Shown in pieces: positions 24,188-32,535 of a stretch of 58,758 nucleotides of DNA. The stretch is taken from contig NZ_JACSQV010000020.1 in the NCBI RefSeq assembly GCF_014836445.1, positions 1-58,758 on the forward strand, read 5' to 3'. This stretch comes from Cellulomonas avistercoris (lineage in GTDB: Bacteria; Actinomycetota; Actinomycetes; Actinomycetales; Cellulomonadaceae). Positions within the stretch are counted from its first letter, which is position 1. Each line of letters begins with the position of its first letter. The notes under the pieces were generated by a model. That model searched no databases and had not been told where the DNA came from. It was given only the letters and a program-made list of their open reading frames with translations. The position numbers and the translations under genes are program-made.

Positions 24188-26437
24188 TCAGGCGGGGTCG
24201 TCGAAGCCCGCGGGCAGGTCGCTCGCGTGCACCACGTGCAGCGCGTGCGTCGGGCGCGTCATCGCGACGTAGAGGTCGCCCGCGGACGCCGCGAGCACCT
24301 GCGCGGGTTCGACGAGCACGACCACGTCGAACTCGAGCCCCTTGGCCTGGGTCGGGGTCAGGACCACCAGCGGGGCCTGCAGGTCGACGGCGTCACCGGC
24401 CGGGACCGTGTGCCCGGCGGCGGCCAGCTCCGCACGGATCGCAGCCGTCCGGTCCGCGGCGGCGACGACCGCGACCCGGCCCGCTCCGGCGGCGTCCCGC
24501 ACCTCGGCGACGCGCCGGTCCGCGGCCGCCGCGGCGGCCGCGGCGAGCGCGTCCTGGGTCACGCGCTCGCAGGTCAGCGCGTCGGGCACGTCGCGGGCCG
24601 ACGTCTGCGGGCTGACGGGCAGCCCTGCCGCGAGCGCCACCCGGCGTGCCGCGGCGGCCACCACGGCGGGCGTCCGGTAGTTCACGGTCAGCTCGGCGAG
24701 CCGCCAGGTCCCGCGCAGCAGCGGGTCGAGCATCGCCGCCCAGTCGTGCGTCCCGGCGGGGGAGGACGTCTGCGCGACGTCGCCCACGATCGTCAGGGAC
24801 CGCGTCGGCACGCGCCGCAGCAGCGCGCGCCACGCCATCGCGGACAGCTCCTGCGCCTCGTCGACCACGACGTGCCCGTACGTCCACGACCGGTCCGCCG
24901 CGGCGCGCTCGGCCGTCGTCAGCGACGGGCCGGAGCTCGCGAACCGACCCGCGAGCGTCTCCGCCGAGACCATGTCGCCGGCGCCCGTGCTGCGCAGCAC
25001 CTGGCGCGCGTACTCGACCTCGGCGGCCTGCCGCTCGGCGTCGGCGCGCGCCTGCGCCCGCTCCGCCTGGTCGTCCTCGCCGAGCAGCTCGGCGGCCTCG
25101 TCCAGGAGCGGCACGTCGGCGGGCGTCCACGGCGCGTCGGCCGGGCGCGCCAGCAGGGCGCGCTCGTGCGCCGACAGCTCGGGTGCCGCGGCGTCGAGAC
25201 GGTAGGGCTTGGTCCACAGGTCCGTGAGCAGGCGCTGCGGCGTGAGCGGCATCCACGCCAGGTTCAGCGCGATCCGGATCTCCCGGGTCGAGCGCAGGTC
25301 CTCGACGATCTCCGCGCGGTCCTCGGGCGGCACCTCCCAGCCGAGCTGCTGCACGTACTGCTCCGCGAGCCGCGCGAGCATGTCGCGCACGAAGGTCACG
25401 CGCGCCTGGTTGTGCGGCCGGTTCTGGCGGCGCGCACGGCCGATCGCCGCAGCGACGTCCTGGGGGCGCACGACGACCGTGCGGCCGTCGACCCGCACGC
25501 GCGTGGCCTGCTGCGGGACCCGCTGGCGCTGCCGCACGGCGCGCCCGACGACCCGTGCCATGACGGTGCTGCCCTTGAGCCGCGCCACCTCCGCGGGCTC
25601 GGTCCCGCGCGCCTCGACGCCCGGGTACAGGTCCGCGATCGTCGCGGTGACCACGCCGGTCTCCCCGAGGGAGGGCAGCACCTGGTCGATGTAGCGCAGG
25701 AACGTGCGCGAGGGCCCGACCATCAGCACGCCGGAGCGCTCGAGCAGGCGCCGGTGGGCGTAGAGGAGATAGGCGGCCCGGTGCAGCGCCACGGCGGTCT
25801 TGCCGGTGCCGGGCCCGCCCTGGACGACGAGCGCGCCCGTCAGGGGGGAGCGGATGACGGCGTCCTGCTCGGCCTGGATCGTCGCGACGATGTCGCCCAT
25901 CCGGCCGGTCCGGGCGGCGCCCAGCGCGGCGAGCAGCGCCCCCTCGCCCGACACCCCGGACAGTGACGCCGGGTCCACGCCGGCCTCCGCGAGCGCCTCG
26001 AGGTCCAGCACGTCGTCCTCGAGGCCCGTGACGCGCCGACCCGACGTGACGAGGTGGCGCCGCCGCACGACGCCGTCGGGGTGCGCCGCGGTGGCGCGGT
26101 AGAACGCCTGGGCGGCCGGAGCCCGCCAGTCCGTGAGCAGCGGCGTCTGCTCCTCGTCGGTCAGCCCGATGCGGCCGATGTAGCGGCGCTCCCCGTCGCG
26201 CAGGTCGAGGCGGCCGAACGCGAGCCGGTCCTCCACGGACTCCAGCTGGGCCAGCCGGTCCTCGTACAGCGTCGCGAACGCGTCGCGCTCGGAGCGGTTC
26301 TGCGGCGAGCCGGACGGCCCCGCGCGGCGCACGGCCGCCAGGCGGCGGCGGGACTGGGCGCGCAGCTCGTCGAGGCGCCCGTACAGCCCGTCGACGACCT
26401 GCTGCTCACCGACGAGCTCGCTGTCGATCGCTGCCAC
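24188..26437 (-). CDS. HelD-like RNA polymerase-associated ATPase
   Basis: UvrD/Rep-like superfamily-1 ATPase of the HelD family, which removes RNA polymerase from DNA and recycles it. It is 749 residues from GTG 26437, which has GGAGGG ten bases upstream; a GTG at 26485 would add 16 Pro/Gly/Arg residues. The N-terminal helical coiled-coil arm (residues ~1-60) and the segment RRYIGRIGLTDEEQTPLLTDWRAPAAQAFYRAT are HelD hallmarks. Walker A is GGPGTGKTA (Lys213), Walker B VVVDEAQE, motif VI AMTRPTHAL. Actinobacterial relatives (HelR) confer rifampicin tolerance. No rifampicin-associated element was found upstream, so such a role is open. A GATAAT hexamer at 26534-26529 may be its -10. Confidence 0.88.
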   Translation of the reverse strand: MAAIDSELVGEQQVVDGLYGRLDELRAQSRRRLAAVRRAGPSGSPQNRSERDAFATLYEDRLAQLESVEDRLAFGRLDLRDGERRYIGRIGLTDEEQTPLLTDWRAPAAQAFYRATAAHPDGVVRRRHLVTSGRRVTGLEDDVLDLEALAEAGVDPASLSGVSGEGALLAALGAARTGRMGDIVATIQAEQDAVIRSPLTGALVVQGGPGTGKTAVALHRAAYLLYAHRRLLERSGVLMVGPSRTFLRYIDQVLPSLGETGVVTATIADLYPGVEARGTEPAEVARLKGSTVMARVVGRAVRQRQRVPQQATRVRVDGRTVVVRPQDVAAAIGRARRQNRPHNQARVTFVRDMLARLAEQYVQQLGWEVPPEDRAEIVEDLRSTREIRIALNLAWMPLTPQRLLTDLWTKPYRLDAAAPELSAHERALLARPADAPWTPADVPLLDEAAELLGEDDQAERAQARADAERQAAEVEYARQVLRSTGAGDMVSAETLAGRFASSGPSLTTAERAAADRSWTYGHVVVDEAQELSAMAWRALLRRVPTRSLTIVGDVAQTSSPAGTHDWAAMLDPLLRGTWRLAELTVNYRTPAVVAAAARRVALAAGLPVSPQTSARDVPDALTCERVTQDALAAAAAAAADRRVAEVRDAAGAGRVAVVAAADRTAAIRAELAAAGHTVPAGDAVDLQAPLVVLTPTQAKGLEFDVVVLVEPAQVLAASAGDLYVAMTRPTHALHVVHASDLPAGFDDPA

Positions 26438-26615
26438 CCGTCGCACACCCTCCGAGACGCCGGGTCGCACGCCCGGTCGCGGCACCCCGCACGGTCGCGC
26501 GGTGCCCCGCCCTCACGGGCGGCCGTCCATTATCCGCTCACCGGGGCCGTCCGTGGCACGTGCGACGCGCGGTCGTCGCGCCGGTCGGCGGTACGTGTCG
26601 ACGCCCGTCCTGGCT

Positions 26616-26621
26616 TACAGT
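26616..26621 (+). promoter_or_regulatory. -10 element for the PP2C/kinase operon
   Basis: TACAGT, 26 bases before the GTG of the receiver-PP2C gene. The -35 region is weak. The same hexamer is found with a better -35 before the TraR/DksA gene. Confidence 0.35.
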
Positions 26622-26647
26622 GCGTCGACACCGACGAAGGGACACCT

Positions 26648-27865
26648 GTGCACGGCTCTGTGGCGCGCGACGCTGACGTGCAGTCCGGTGGTCCCGGAGA
26701 CGACGGCACCCCCCTGCGCATCCTCGTGGTCGAGGACGACGAGGGGGACGCCGTCCTCGTGCGCGAGCACCTCCAGGACGGCGGCCTGCTGCACGAGACG
26801 GTCTGGGTGCGCACGGTCGACGAGGCGCTCATGCACCTCGACGCGGACTGCGTGCTGCTCGACCTGGGCCTGCCGGACGCCACGGGACTGGGGGCGCTGC
26901 AGCGTGTGCTCGCGGCCGGCGCCCCGCCCGTCGTGGTGCTCACGGGACTGACGGGGACGGACGCGGGCGTCGAGGCGGTCGCGGCAGGAGCGCAGGACTT
27001 CCTCGTCAAGAGCGACGTCGAGCCCGACCTGCTGGCGCGCGCGGTGCGGTACGCCGTGCAGCGCCGCCGGCTCGACGACACGGGTCGCGCCCTGTACCAG
27101 AGCCTCGTGCGCGCGGCGGAGACCACCCGGCTGGAGCGCGCGCTGCTGCCGACACCGGCCGTGGTGGACGCCCGCCTCGAGGTCCGCGTCGCGTACCGCG
27201 CGGGCCGTGAGGGTCTGCTCGGCGGCGACTTCTACGACGTCGTGGAGCGGCCCGACGGGACCGTGCTGGCGATGGTGGGCGACGTCTGCGGCCACGGCCC
27301 GGACGAGGCGGCGCTCGGCGCGACGCTGCGCACGGCCTGGCGCACCCTGGTGCTCGCCGACATCCCCGCCGGCGAGATCCTCGGCCTGCTGGAGCGCGTC
27401 CTGGCCGCCGAGCGTGCCCGTCCCGAGATCTTCACGACCGTGTCGATGCTCGCGGTGCAGCCCGACCGGCGCACGGCCGACCTGTACCTCGCCGGCCACC
27501 CCGTGCCGCTGCGCCTGGGCCCGCCCGCTGCGCTGCTGCCGGCGGGGCACCGCGGTCGCGCCCTGGGGATCCCCGTGGGGGGTGGCTGGCCCGCCCAGCG
27601 TCTCGCGCTCGGCGACTCCTGGCGTCTCCTGCTGTACACCGACGGCCTGCTCGAGGCCACGATCGGCGACGGGACCCGTCGTCTCGGCAAGGCGGGCCTC
27701 CTCGAGGTGGCCGACCGCACCGTGCAGGGAGTGGTGGAGACGGACGGCGACGTCCGGCCCGACGAGGACCCCGTGCTCGGGCGGATGCTCTCCGGTGTGC
27801 GTGCTCTGCACGGCGGCGACCTCGTCGACGACGCCGCCGTCGTGCTGATCGGGTGGGACGGATGA
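26648..27865 (+). CDS. Receiver domain-PP2C phosphatase (RsbU/SpoIIE-type)
   Basis: 405-residue two-domain protein. Residues ~22-145 are a response-regulator receiver with acidic pair D30/D31, phosphoacceptor D72 (LLDLGLPD) and conserved Lys in DFLVKSD. Residues ~165-402 are a PPM/SpoIIE phosphatase with metal-binding Asp in GGDFYDV, GDVCGHG and LYTDGLLEA. Such proteins dephosphorylate an anti-sigma-factor antagonist when activated, switching on alternative sigma factors. The GTG at 26648 follows GAAGGGA; the upstream open frame is non-coding. It overlaps the histidine-kinase gene by four bases, so kinase and phosphatase form one pathway. The antagonist/anti-sigma pair is not in the window. 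Confidence 0.88.
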   Translation: MHGSVARDADVQSGGPGDDGTPLRILVVEDDEGDAVLVREHLQDGGLLHETVWVRTVDEALMHLDADCVLLDLGLPDATGLGALQRVLAAGAPPVVVLTGLTGTDAGVEAVAAGAQDFLVKSDVEPDLLARAVRYAVQRRRLDDTGRALYQSLVRAAETTRLERALLPTPAVVDARLEVRVAYRAGREGLLGGDFYDVVERPDGTVLAMVGDVCGHGPDEAALGATLRTAWRTLVLADIPAGEILGLLERVLAAERARPEIFTTVSMLAVQPDRRTADLYLAGHPVPLRLGPPAALLPAGHRGRALGIPVGGGWPAQRLALGDSWRLLLYTDGLLEATIGDGTRRLGKAGLLEVADRTVQGVVETDGDVRPDEDPVLGRMLSGVRALHGGDLVDDAAVVLIGWDG

Positions 27866-29460
27866 CCGGCGCGGACGGCGCGTCGCCGCGCCACGGCTCG
27901 ATGACCCTGCGCCGGCGCCTGACGCTGCTGCTGGTGACGGCGGGGGCGCTGCTGGGCGTCGTGCTGGTGCTCTCGGGCTTCGTGCTCGCGCGCGCGCTGG
28001 CGTCCCAGGACGCGGTCACCGGGCTCTACTTCGACGCCGTCTCGGGCGCCGACGCCGCGTACGTGGGGCTGGTCGACGCCGAGACGGCCGTGCGGGGCTT
28101 CGCGCTCACGGGCGACGAGATCGCTCTCGAGCCCTACGAGCGGTCGCTCGACGACGCCACGTTCACGGTGCTCGCGGAGGAGCTCGCGTCCGAGACGCCC
28201 GACGAGCAGCTCCTCGCCACGGCACGTGCTGCCGCGCGTGCCGCCGAGCGCTGGCACGAGGAGTTCGCGACCCCGGTGATCGAGCAGGTGCGCGCGGGCG
28301 GGAGCGCGGCGGTGAGCCCCGAGGAGATCGAGGCCGGACGCGTGCTCTTCGACGAGGCGCGCGCCGCGACGGAGGCGTACGTGCAGGAGGTGCGTGCCTC
28401 TCGCGCCATCGCGGTCCAGGAGCTGGCGGCCTGGACCGCCGCGACGGGCGGCCTCGTGCTGCTGCTGGTCCTCGCGGCCGTGGCGACGGGCATCTCGCTG
28501 TGGTTCGCGCTGCGGCGGTGGGTGCTGGTGCCGGTGACGCAGCTCGGTCTGGCCAGTCGCGCGGTGACGCAGGGTGACCTCAGCCACGTGGTGCGGGTCG
28601 ACGGCCCGGGGGAGCTCGAGGAGCTCGCGTCCGACGTCGAGCAGATGCGGCTGGGTCTCGTCACGCAGCTCGCGGAGCTGCGCTCGTCCCGCGAGGAGAT
28701 CGCCGAGGCGCACCAGCGGCTCACCGAGCAGGCCGAGGAGCTGCGGCGCTCCAACCGTGACCTCGAGCAGTTCGCGTACGTCGCGTCGCACGACCTCCAG
28801 GAGCCGCTGCGCAAGGTCGCGAGCTTCACGCAGCTCCTGCAGAAGCGGTACGGCGGCCAGCTCGACGAGCGCGCGGACCAGTACATCGACTTCGCCGTCG
28901 ACGGCGCCAAGCGCATGCAGCGCCTCATCCAGGACCTGCTCGGGTTCTCCCGGGTGGGTCGCGTGGGCGGCGAGGTCGTCGACGTGGACCTCGCGGAGGC
29001 GCTCGAGCGTGCGCAGGACCAGCTCTCCGAGCGCATCGAGGAGGCAGGCGCGGTCGTCACGCACGGCGACCTGCCCGTGGTGCGCGGCGAGGAGCCGCTG
29101 CTCGTCCAGCTCTTCCAGAACGTCGTGGGCAACGCCGTGAAGTTCCGGCACCCCGACCGCGCACCCCACGTGCACGTCACCGCGCGCCGCGTGGAGGGTG
29201 CGTGGGAGATCGAGGCCCGTGACAACGGGATCGGGATCGACCCGCAGTACGTCGACCGCGTGTTCGTCATCTTCCAGCGCCTGCACGCCAAGGACGTCTA
29301 CGAGGGCACGGGCATCGGCCTGGCGCTGTGCAAGAAGATCGTCGAGTTCCACGGCGGTCGCATCTGGATCCCGGAGACCGACGGGGACGGGACCACCATC
29401 CGCTGGACCCTGCCGGTCGCCGACGACGAGAACCCCGACCACGGGGACGAGGGGAGCTGA
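27862..29460 (+). CDS. CHASE3/HAMP sensor histidine kinase
   Basis: 532-residue membrane kinase. There are two membrane helices (residues ~19-42 and ~195-215) around a helical CHASE3-type extracytoplasmic sensor (VDAETAVRGFALTGDE is typical). A HAMP linker and coiled coil (EIAEAHQRLTEQAEELRRSNRDLEQFAYVASHD) follow, then HisKA with H310 (SHDLQEPLRKVASF) and HATPase_c with N box NVVGNAVKF, G1 DNGIGI and G2 GTGIGLALCKKIVEFHGG. The catalytic part resembles cyanobacterial phytochrome kinases (Cph1 type), which pair with Rcp1-like receivers, and such a receiver is encoded one base downstream. The ATG overlaps the previous stop by four bases. The signal sensed is unknown. Confidence 0.9.
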   Translation: MTGADGASPRHGSMTLRRRLTLLLVTAGALLGVVLVLSGFVLARALASQDAVTGLYFDAVSGADAAYVGLVDAETAVRGFALTGDEIALEPYERSLDDATFTVLAEELASETPDEQLLATARAAARAAERWHEEFATPVIEQVRAGGSAAVSPEEIEAGRVLFDEARAATEAYVQEVRASRAIAVQELAAWTAATGGLVLLLVLAAVATGISLWFALRRWVLVPVTQLGLASRAVTQGDLSHVVRVDGPGELEELASDVEQMRLGLVTQLAELRSSREEIAEAHQRLTEQAEELRRSNRDLEQFAYVASHDLQEPLRKVASFTQLLQKRYGGQLDERADQYIDFAVDGAKRMQRLIQDLLGFSRVGRVGGEVVDVDLAEALERAQDQLSERIEEAGAVVTHGDLPVVRGEEPLLVQLFQNVVGNAVKFRHPDRAPHVHVTARRVEGAWEIEARDNGIGIDPQYVDRVFVIFQRLHAKDVYEGTGIGLALCKKIVEFHGGRIWIPETDGDGTTIRWTLPVADDENPDHGDEGS

Positions 29461-29461
29461 C

Positions 29462-29899
29462 ATGCCGGATCAGAAGGTGATCGACGTCCTGCTGGTGGAG
29501 GACGACCCGGGTGACGTCCTGATGACGCGCGAGGCGTTCGAGCACAACAAGGTGCGCAACCGCCTCTCCGTCGTCGCCGACGGCGTGAGCGCCCTGCAGT
29601 TCCTGCGCAAGGAGGGTGAGCACGCGGACGCGCCGACGCCGGACCTCGTGCTGCTCGACCTCAACCTGCCGCGCATGGACGGCCGCGAGGTGCTCGAGGC
29701 GATGAAGTCCGACGAGGCGATGCGCTCCATCCCGGTGGTCGTCCTGACGACGTCCGAGGCGGAGGAGGACGTCGTGCGCAGCTACTCGCTGCACGCCAAC
29801 GCCTACGTCACCAAGCCCGTCGACTTCGACCGCTTCATCGACGTGGTGCGGCAGATCGACGAGTTCTTCGTGGAGGTCGTCCGCCTGCCCGGTCGGTGA
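29462..29899 (+). CDS. Single-domain response regulator (Rcp1-like)
   Basis: 145-residue receiver without output domain, of the Rcp1 type: VLLVEDDPGDVLMTREAF (acidic pair D14/D15), phosphoacceptor D66 (VLLDLNLPRMDG) and Lys in AYVTKPVDFDRF. The C-terminal extension (VRQIDEFFVEVVRLPG) is typical of Rcp1-like dimerising receivers. It starts one base after the kinase stop codon, so it is the obvious partner or phosphate sink of that kinase, competing with or relaying to the receiver-PP2C protein (inference). Confidence 0.92.
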   Translation: MPDQKVIDVLLVEDDPGDVLMTREAFEHNKVRNRLSVVADGVSALQFLRKEGEHADAPTPDLVLLDLNLPRMDGREVLEAMKSDEAMRSIPVVVLTTSEAEEDVVRSYSLHANAYVTKPVDFDRFIDVVRQIDEFFVEVVRLPGR

Positions 29900-29978
29900 C
29901 ACGTGCTCCCGGGGGAAGAGACCGTGAGCCCGCGGCGTTGTACCGCTCGACCGCACCAGGAGAGGTGAGTGGACATCG

Positions 29979-30923
29979 ATGCTTGACCCCCGGGACATCT
30001 ACGACGTGGACGCCGACGCCGCCGAGCGTCTGGACGCCGCCGCGCGCCGTGGCGAGGGGCCGGTGCTCGTGCACGCCCTGCAGGGCTTCGTCGACGCCGG
30101 CCACGCCGGACAGGTCGCCGTCGAGCACCTGGCCGCCGTGGGGGCGGGACAGCGCCTCGTCACGTTCGACACCGACCAGCTCGTGGACTACCGCTCGCGC
30201 CGACCGGTCATGACGTTCGACTCCGGGTGGACGCACTACGACACCCCCGAGCTCGTCGTCGACCTCCTCGAGGATGCGCAGGGCGTGCCCTTCCTGCTCC
30301 TGCACGGCGTCGAGCCCGACGTCCAGTGGGAGCGCTGGGTGGCGGCCGTGCGCCAGCTGGTCGAGCGCTTCGACGTCCCGCTGGTCGTCGGCCTGCACGG
30401 GATCCCGATGGGGGTGCCGCACACGCGGCCCGTCTCCGTGACGGCCCACGCGACCCGCGCCGAGCTGGTCGCCGACCACACGTCGTTCTTCGGCACCGTG
30501 CAGGTCCCGGCCAGCGCCTCCGCGCTGCTCGAGCTGCGCCTGGGGGAGTCGGGGCACGACGCGATGGGCTTCGCGGTGCACGTGCCGCACTACCTCGCCC
30601 AGACGGCGTTCCCCGCCGCCGGGCTCGCCGGCCTGCGCCACGTGGAGCGGGCCACCGGGCTCGACCTGGGTCTGGCGGCCCTGCAGCCGGCGGCGGCCGA
30701 GTCGCTGCGCGAGGTCGAGCGGCAGGTCGAGGGGTCGAGCGAGGTCGCCGCGGTCGTCCAGGCGCTCGAGGAGCAGTACGACGCGTTCACCCGCAGCGTG
30801 GGGCGCACGAGCCTGCTGGCCCAGGCGACCGACCTGCCCACCGCCGAGGAGATCGGCGCCGAGCTCGAGCGCTTCCTCGCCGAGCAGTCCGAGCCCCACG
30901 ACGGCGGCGACCCGGCGGTCTGA
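29979..30923 (+). CDS. PAC2-family protein
   Basis: 314-residue protein of the PAC2 (proteasome assembly chaperone 2/DUF75) family. Visible marks are an N-terminal beta-alpha fold with VLVHALQGFVDAGHAGQVAVEHL, a middle FLLLHGVEPDVQWERW, and GLHGIPMGVPHTRP. The C-terminal third (residues ~235-305) is helical and charged, likely a coiled coil. Actinobacteria possess proteasomes, but a chaperone role for these bacterial proteins is not established. The ATG follows AGGAGAGG at a rather long spacing (13 bases). It is separated by 79 bases from the receiver gene and could share its transcript. Confidence 0.85.
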   Translation: MLDPRDIYDVDADAAERLDAAARRGEGPVLVHALQGFVDAGHAGQVAVEHLAAVGAGQRLVTFDTDQLVDYRSRRPVMTFDSGWTHYDTPELVVDLLEDAQGVPFLLLHGVEPDVQWERWVAAVRQLVERFDVPLVVGLHGIPMGVPHTRPVSVTAHATRAELVADHTSFFGTVQVPASASALLELRLGESGHDAMGFAVHVPHYLAQTAFPAAGLAGLRHVERATGLDLGLAALQPAAAESLREVERQVEGSSEVAAVVQALEEQYDAFTRSVGRTSLLAQATDLPTAEEIGAELERFLAEQSEPHDGGDPAV

Positions 30924-30971
30924 CACCTTCGTCCCCTGCGTCCCCGTGACCTGATCGTTGTCGCGCCTACG

Positions 30972-31004
30972 GGACGTACGTCCACGAGCCGTGGCGTACG
31001 CCAC
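30972..31004. promoter_or_regulatory. Paired CGTACG-centred palindromes before cspA
   Basis: GGACGTACGTCC (30972-30983) and GTGGCGTACGCCAC (30991-31004) are perfect palindromes whose centres are exactly 20 bp apart, two helical turns. A third CGTACG core occurs at 31038-31043. They lie in the 292-base gap between the PAC2 and cold-shock genes, which otherwise shows no gene. A dimeric regulator binding on one face of the DNA is a reasonable guess. Confidence 0.45.
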
Positions 31005-31215
31005 ATCCTTCGTGCAAAGATGCAGCCGTTGCAGTGACGTACGGACGCTCGACCGGTCAGCCGCCCGCCGCCCTCCGGGGCCGGTGGGTACGAGGATCTC
31101 TCGGGTCCCCACAGCGGCGGGGGCCGGACCACCGGGTGCAGGACGTGAGGCATTGCGGCCCGCCGCGGGCACCGGGCCCGCGGTGGTCACCTGGTGGGAC
31201 AGAAGGATGCGGGAC

Positions 31216-31419
31216 ATGGCACAGGGCGCGGTCAAGTGGTTCAACGCCGAGAAGGGCTTCGGGTTCATCGCCCAGGACGACGGCGGCGCCGACGTCTTCG
31301 TCCACTACTCGGCCATCGACACGCAGGGTTACCGCTCGCTCGACGAGGGTCAGCGCGTGGAGTTCGACATCACGCAGGGTCAGAAGGGTCCGCAGGCGGA
31401 GCACGTCCGCCCGCTGTGA
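31216..31419 (+). CDS. cspA: Cold-shock protein (CspA family)
   Basis: 67-residue single-stranded nucleic-acid binding beta-barrel, the standard length. RNP1 is KGFGFIA and RNP2 is VFVHYSAI; the start is MAQGAVKWFNAEKGF. It acts as an RNA chaperone. The ATG at 31216 follows GAAGG. An in-frame ATG at 31207 would add three residues. The upstream gap is long (292 bases), compatible with the long structured leader usual for csp genes. A strong terminator follows. Confidence 0.95.
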   Translation: MAQGAVKWFNAEKGFGFIAQDDGGADVFVHYSAIDTQGYRSLDEGQRVEFDITQGQKGPQAEHVRPL

Positions 31420-31452
31420 CCCGCTCCCGGCTCCGGCCGGGCGTCTGCTGAT

Positions 31453-31489
31453 ACGCAGGGCCGCACCCGAGGAGGGTGCGGCCCTGCGT
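31453..31489. terminator. Bidirectional terminator after cspA
   Basis: Perfect 16-bp stem (ACGCAGGGCCGCACCC) around the loop GAGGA, between cspA and the convergent spermidine-synthase-like gene, whose stop lies 18 bases away. Confidence 0.85.
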
Positions 31490-31506
31490 CGCGTCCGGGG
31501 AGGGCG

Positions 31507-32409
31507 TCAGCCGGCGTGCTCGTCGGCGGGCTGCTCGAGGGGCTGCGGGTCACGCAGCGGCGCGGCGGCGCCCGCGAGGGCGCGCGCCTCCTCGCCCGTG
31601 AGCAGCCGCGCGGGGACGGGCAGGGAGCGCAGCGTCCTGGCGAGGCCGGCGTCGTCGAGGAGGTCCGGGTCGTCCGTGGCGATCAGCAGCAGGTTGCCGT
31701 ACCGCCTGCCGCGCAGCTGTGCCGGCTCCGCCACGACGCCGACGTGGGCGAACACCGCGGCGAGGGTCGCGAGCTCGGCCCGGGCCAGCGCGAGGGGCGG
31801 CCGGTCGGCGCAGTTGGCGACGTAGGCACCGCCCGGGCGCAGCACCCGGCGGGCCTCCTGCACGAACTCCAGGGTCGTGAGGTGCGCCGGCGTGCGGTCC
31901 CCGGCGAACACGTCGCGCGCGACGACGTCGTACGTCGCGTCCGGGAGCCGCGTCAGCTCCTCGCGCGCCTCACCCGTGCGCAGACGCAGCTGGGGTGCGC
32001 GCGGCAGGTCGAACCACGCGCGTGCGAGCCGTGCCAGCTCGCCGTCCAGCTCGACCGCGAGCTGCCGCGCCGCGGGGTGGCGGTGCGCGAGCGCGCGCGC
32101 GAGCGCGCAGCCCCCCGCGCCGAGGTGCAGCACCGACAGGTCGGCGCGGCGGGCGGCGACGACCTCCACCACCGCGGCGGCCTGCTGCATGTACTCGAAG
32201 TCGAGCAGGCCCGGGTCGTCGAGGTCGACGAAGGAGCTCGGGACGCCGTTGACGAGCAGTGTCGCGGCACGAGGGCGCCCGGGCTCGCGCACGACCTCGA
32301 CGGTGCCCGTGGCCACGGGCACGGGGCCGTCCGGCCAGTCCGGCGCGGTCGGCGCGGACCGGGATGTCAGTGGTCGGCGGGACGATGGGTCGCGACGTCG
32401 GGCTGCCAC
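31507..32409 (-). CDS. Spermidine synthase-like methyltransferase-fold protein
   Basis: 300 residues from the GTG at 32409; the open frame extends to 32784 but that part is antisense to the HEPN gene and its SOS box. The fold is a class I Rossmann domain of the spermidine-synthase type: LVNGVPSSFVDLDDPGLLDFEYMQ, motif I VLHLGAGGCALARAL, acidic VELDGELARLAR and YDVVARDVFAGDRTPAHL. Actinobacterial paralogues of this kind often lack demonstrated aminopropyltransferase activity, so the substrate is uncertain. It is divergent from the SOS-controlled HEPN gene with 126 bases between starts, so LexA binding could affect both. Confidence 0.78.
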   Translation of the reverse strand: MAARRRDPSSRRPLTSRSAPTAPDWPDGPVPVATGTVEVVREPGRPRAATLLVNGVPSSFVDLDDPGLLDFEYMQQAAAVVEVVAARRADLSVLHLGAGGCALARALAHRHPAARQLAVELDGELARLARAWFDLPRAPQLRLRTGEAREELTRLPDATYDVVARDVFAGDRTPAHLTTLEFVQEARRVLRPGGAYVANCADRPPLALARAELATLAAVFAHVGVVAEPAQLRGRRYGNLLLIATDDPDLLDDAGLARTLRSLPVPARLLTGEEARALAGAAAPLRDPQPLEQPADEHAG

Positions 32410-32465
32410 CCGGTCACCGTACGCGGTCCGGGCGGCGCAGGCGTCGAGGTCCGGCGGACGAGGGA

Positions 32466-32494
32466 TTGACGCGTTCGAACATGTGTTCGAAGAT
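32466..32494 (+). promoter_or_regulatory. SOS-box promoter of the HEPN gene
   Basis: TTGACG (32466-32471) is followed by CGAACATGTGTTCG (32476-32489), a perfect consensus LexA box extended by TT/AA on both sides. The likely -10 GAAGAT begins 17 bases after the -35, so the operator sits between the two promoter elements. The gene's ATG is 46 bases downstream of the box. Confidence 0.8.
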
Positions 32495-32535
32495 GGAGAC
32501 CGGCGGGTGGGCCGCCGCGACAGGAGGTGGGAGCG

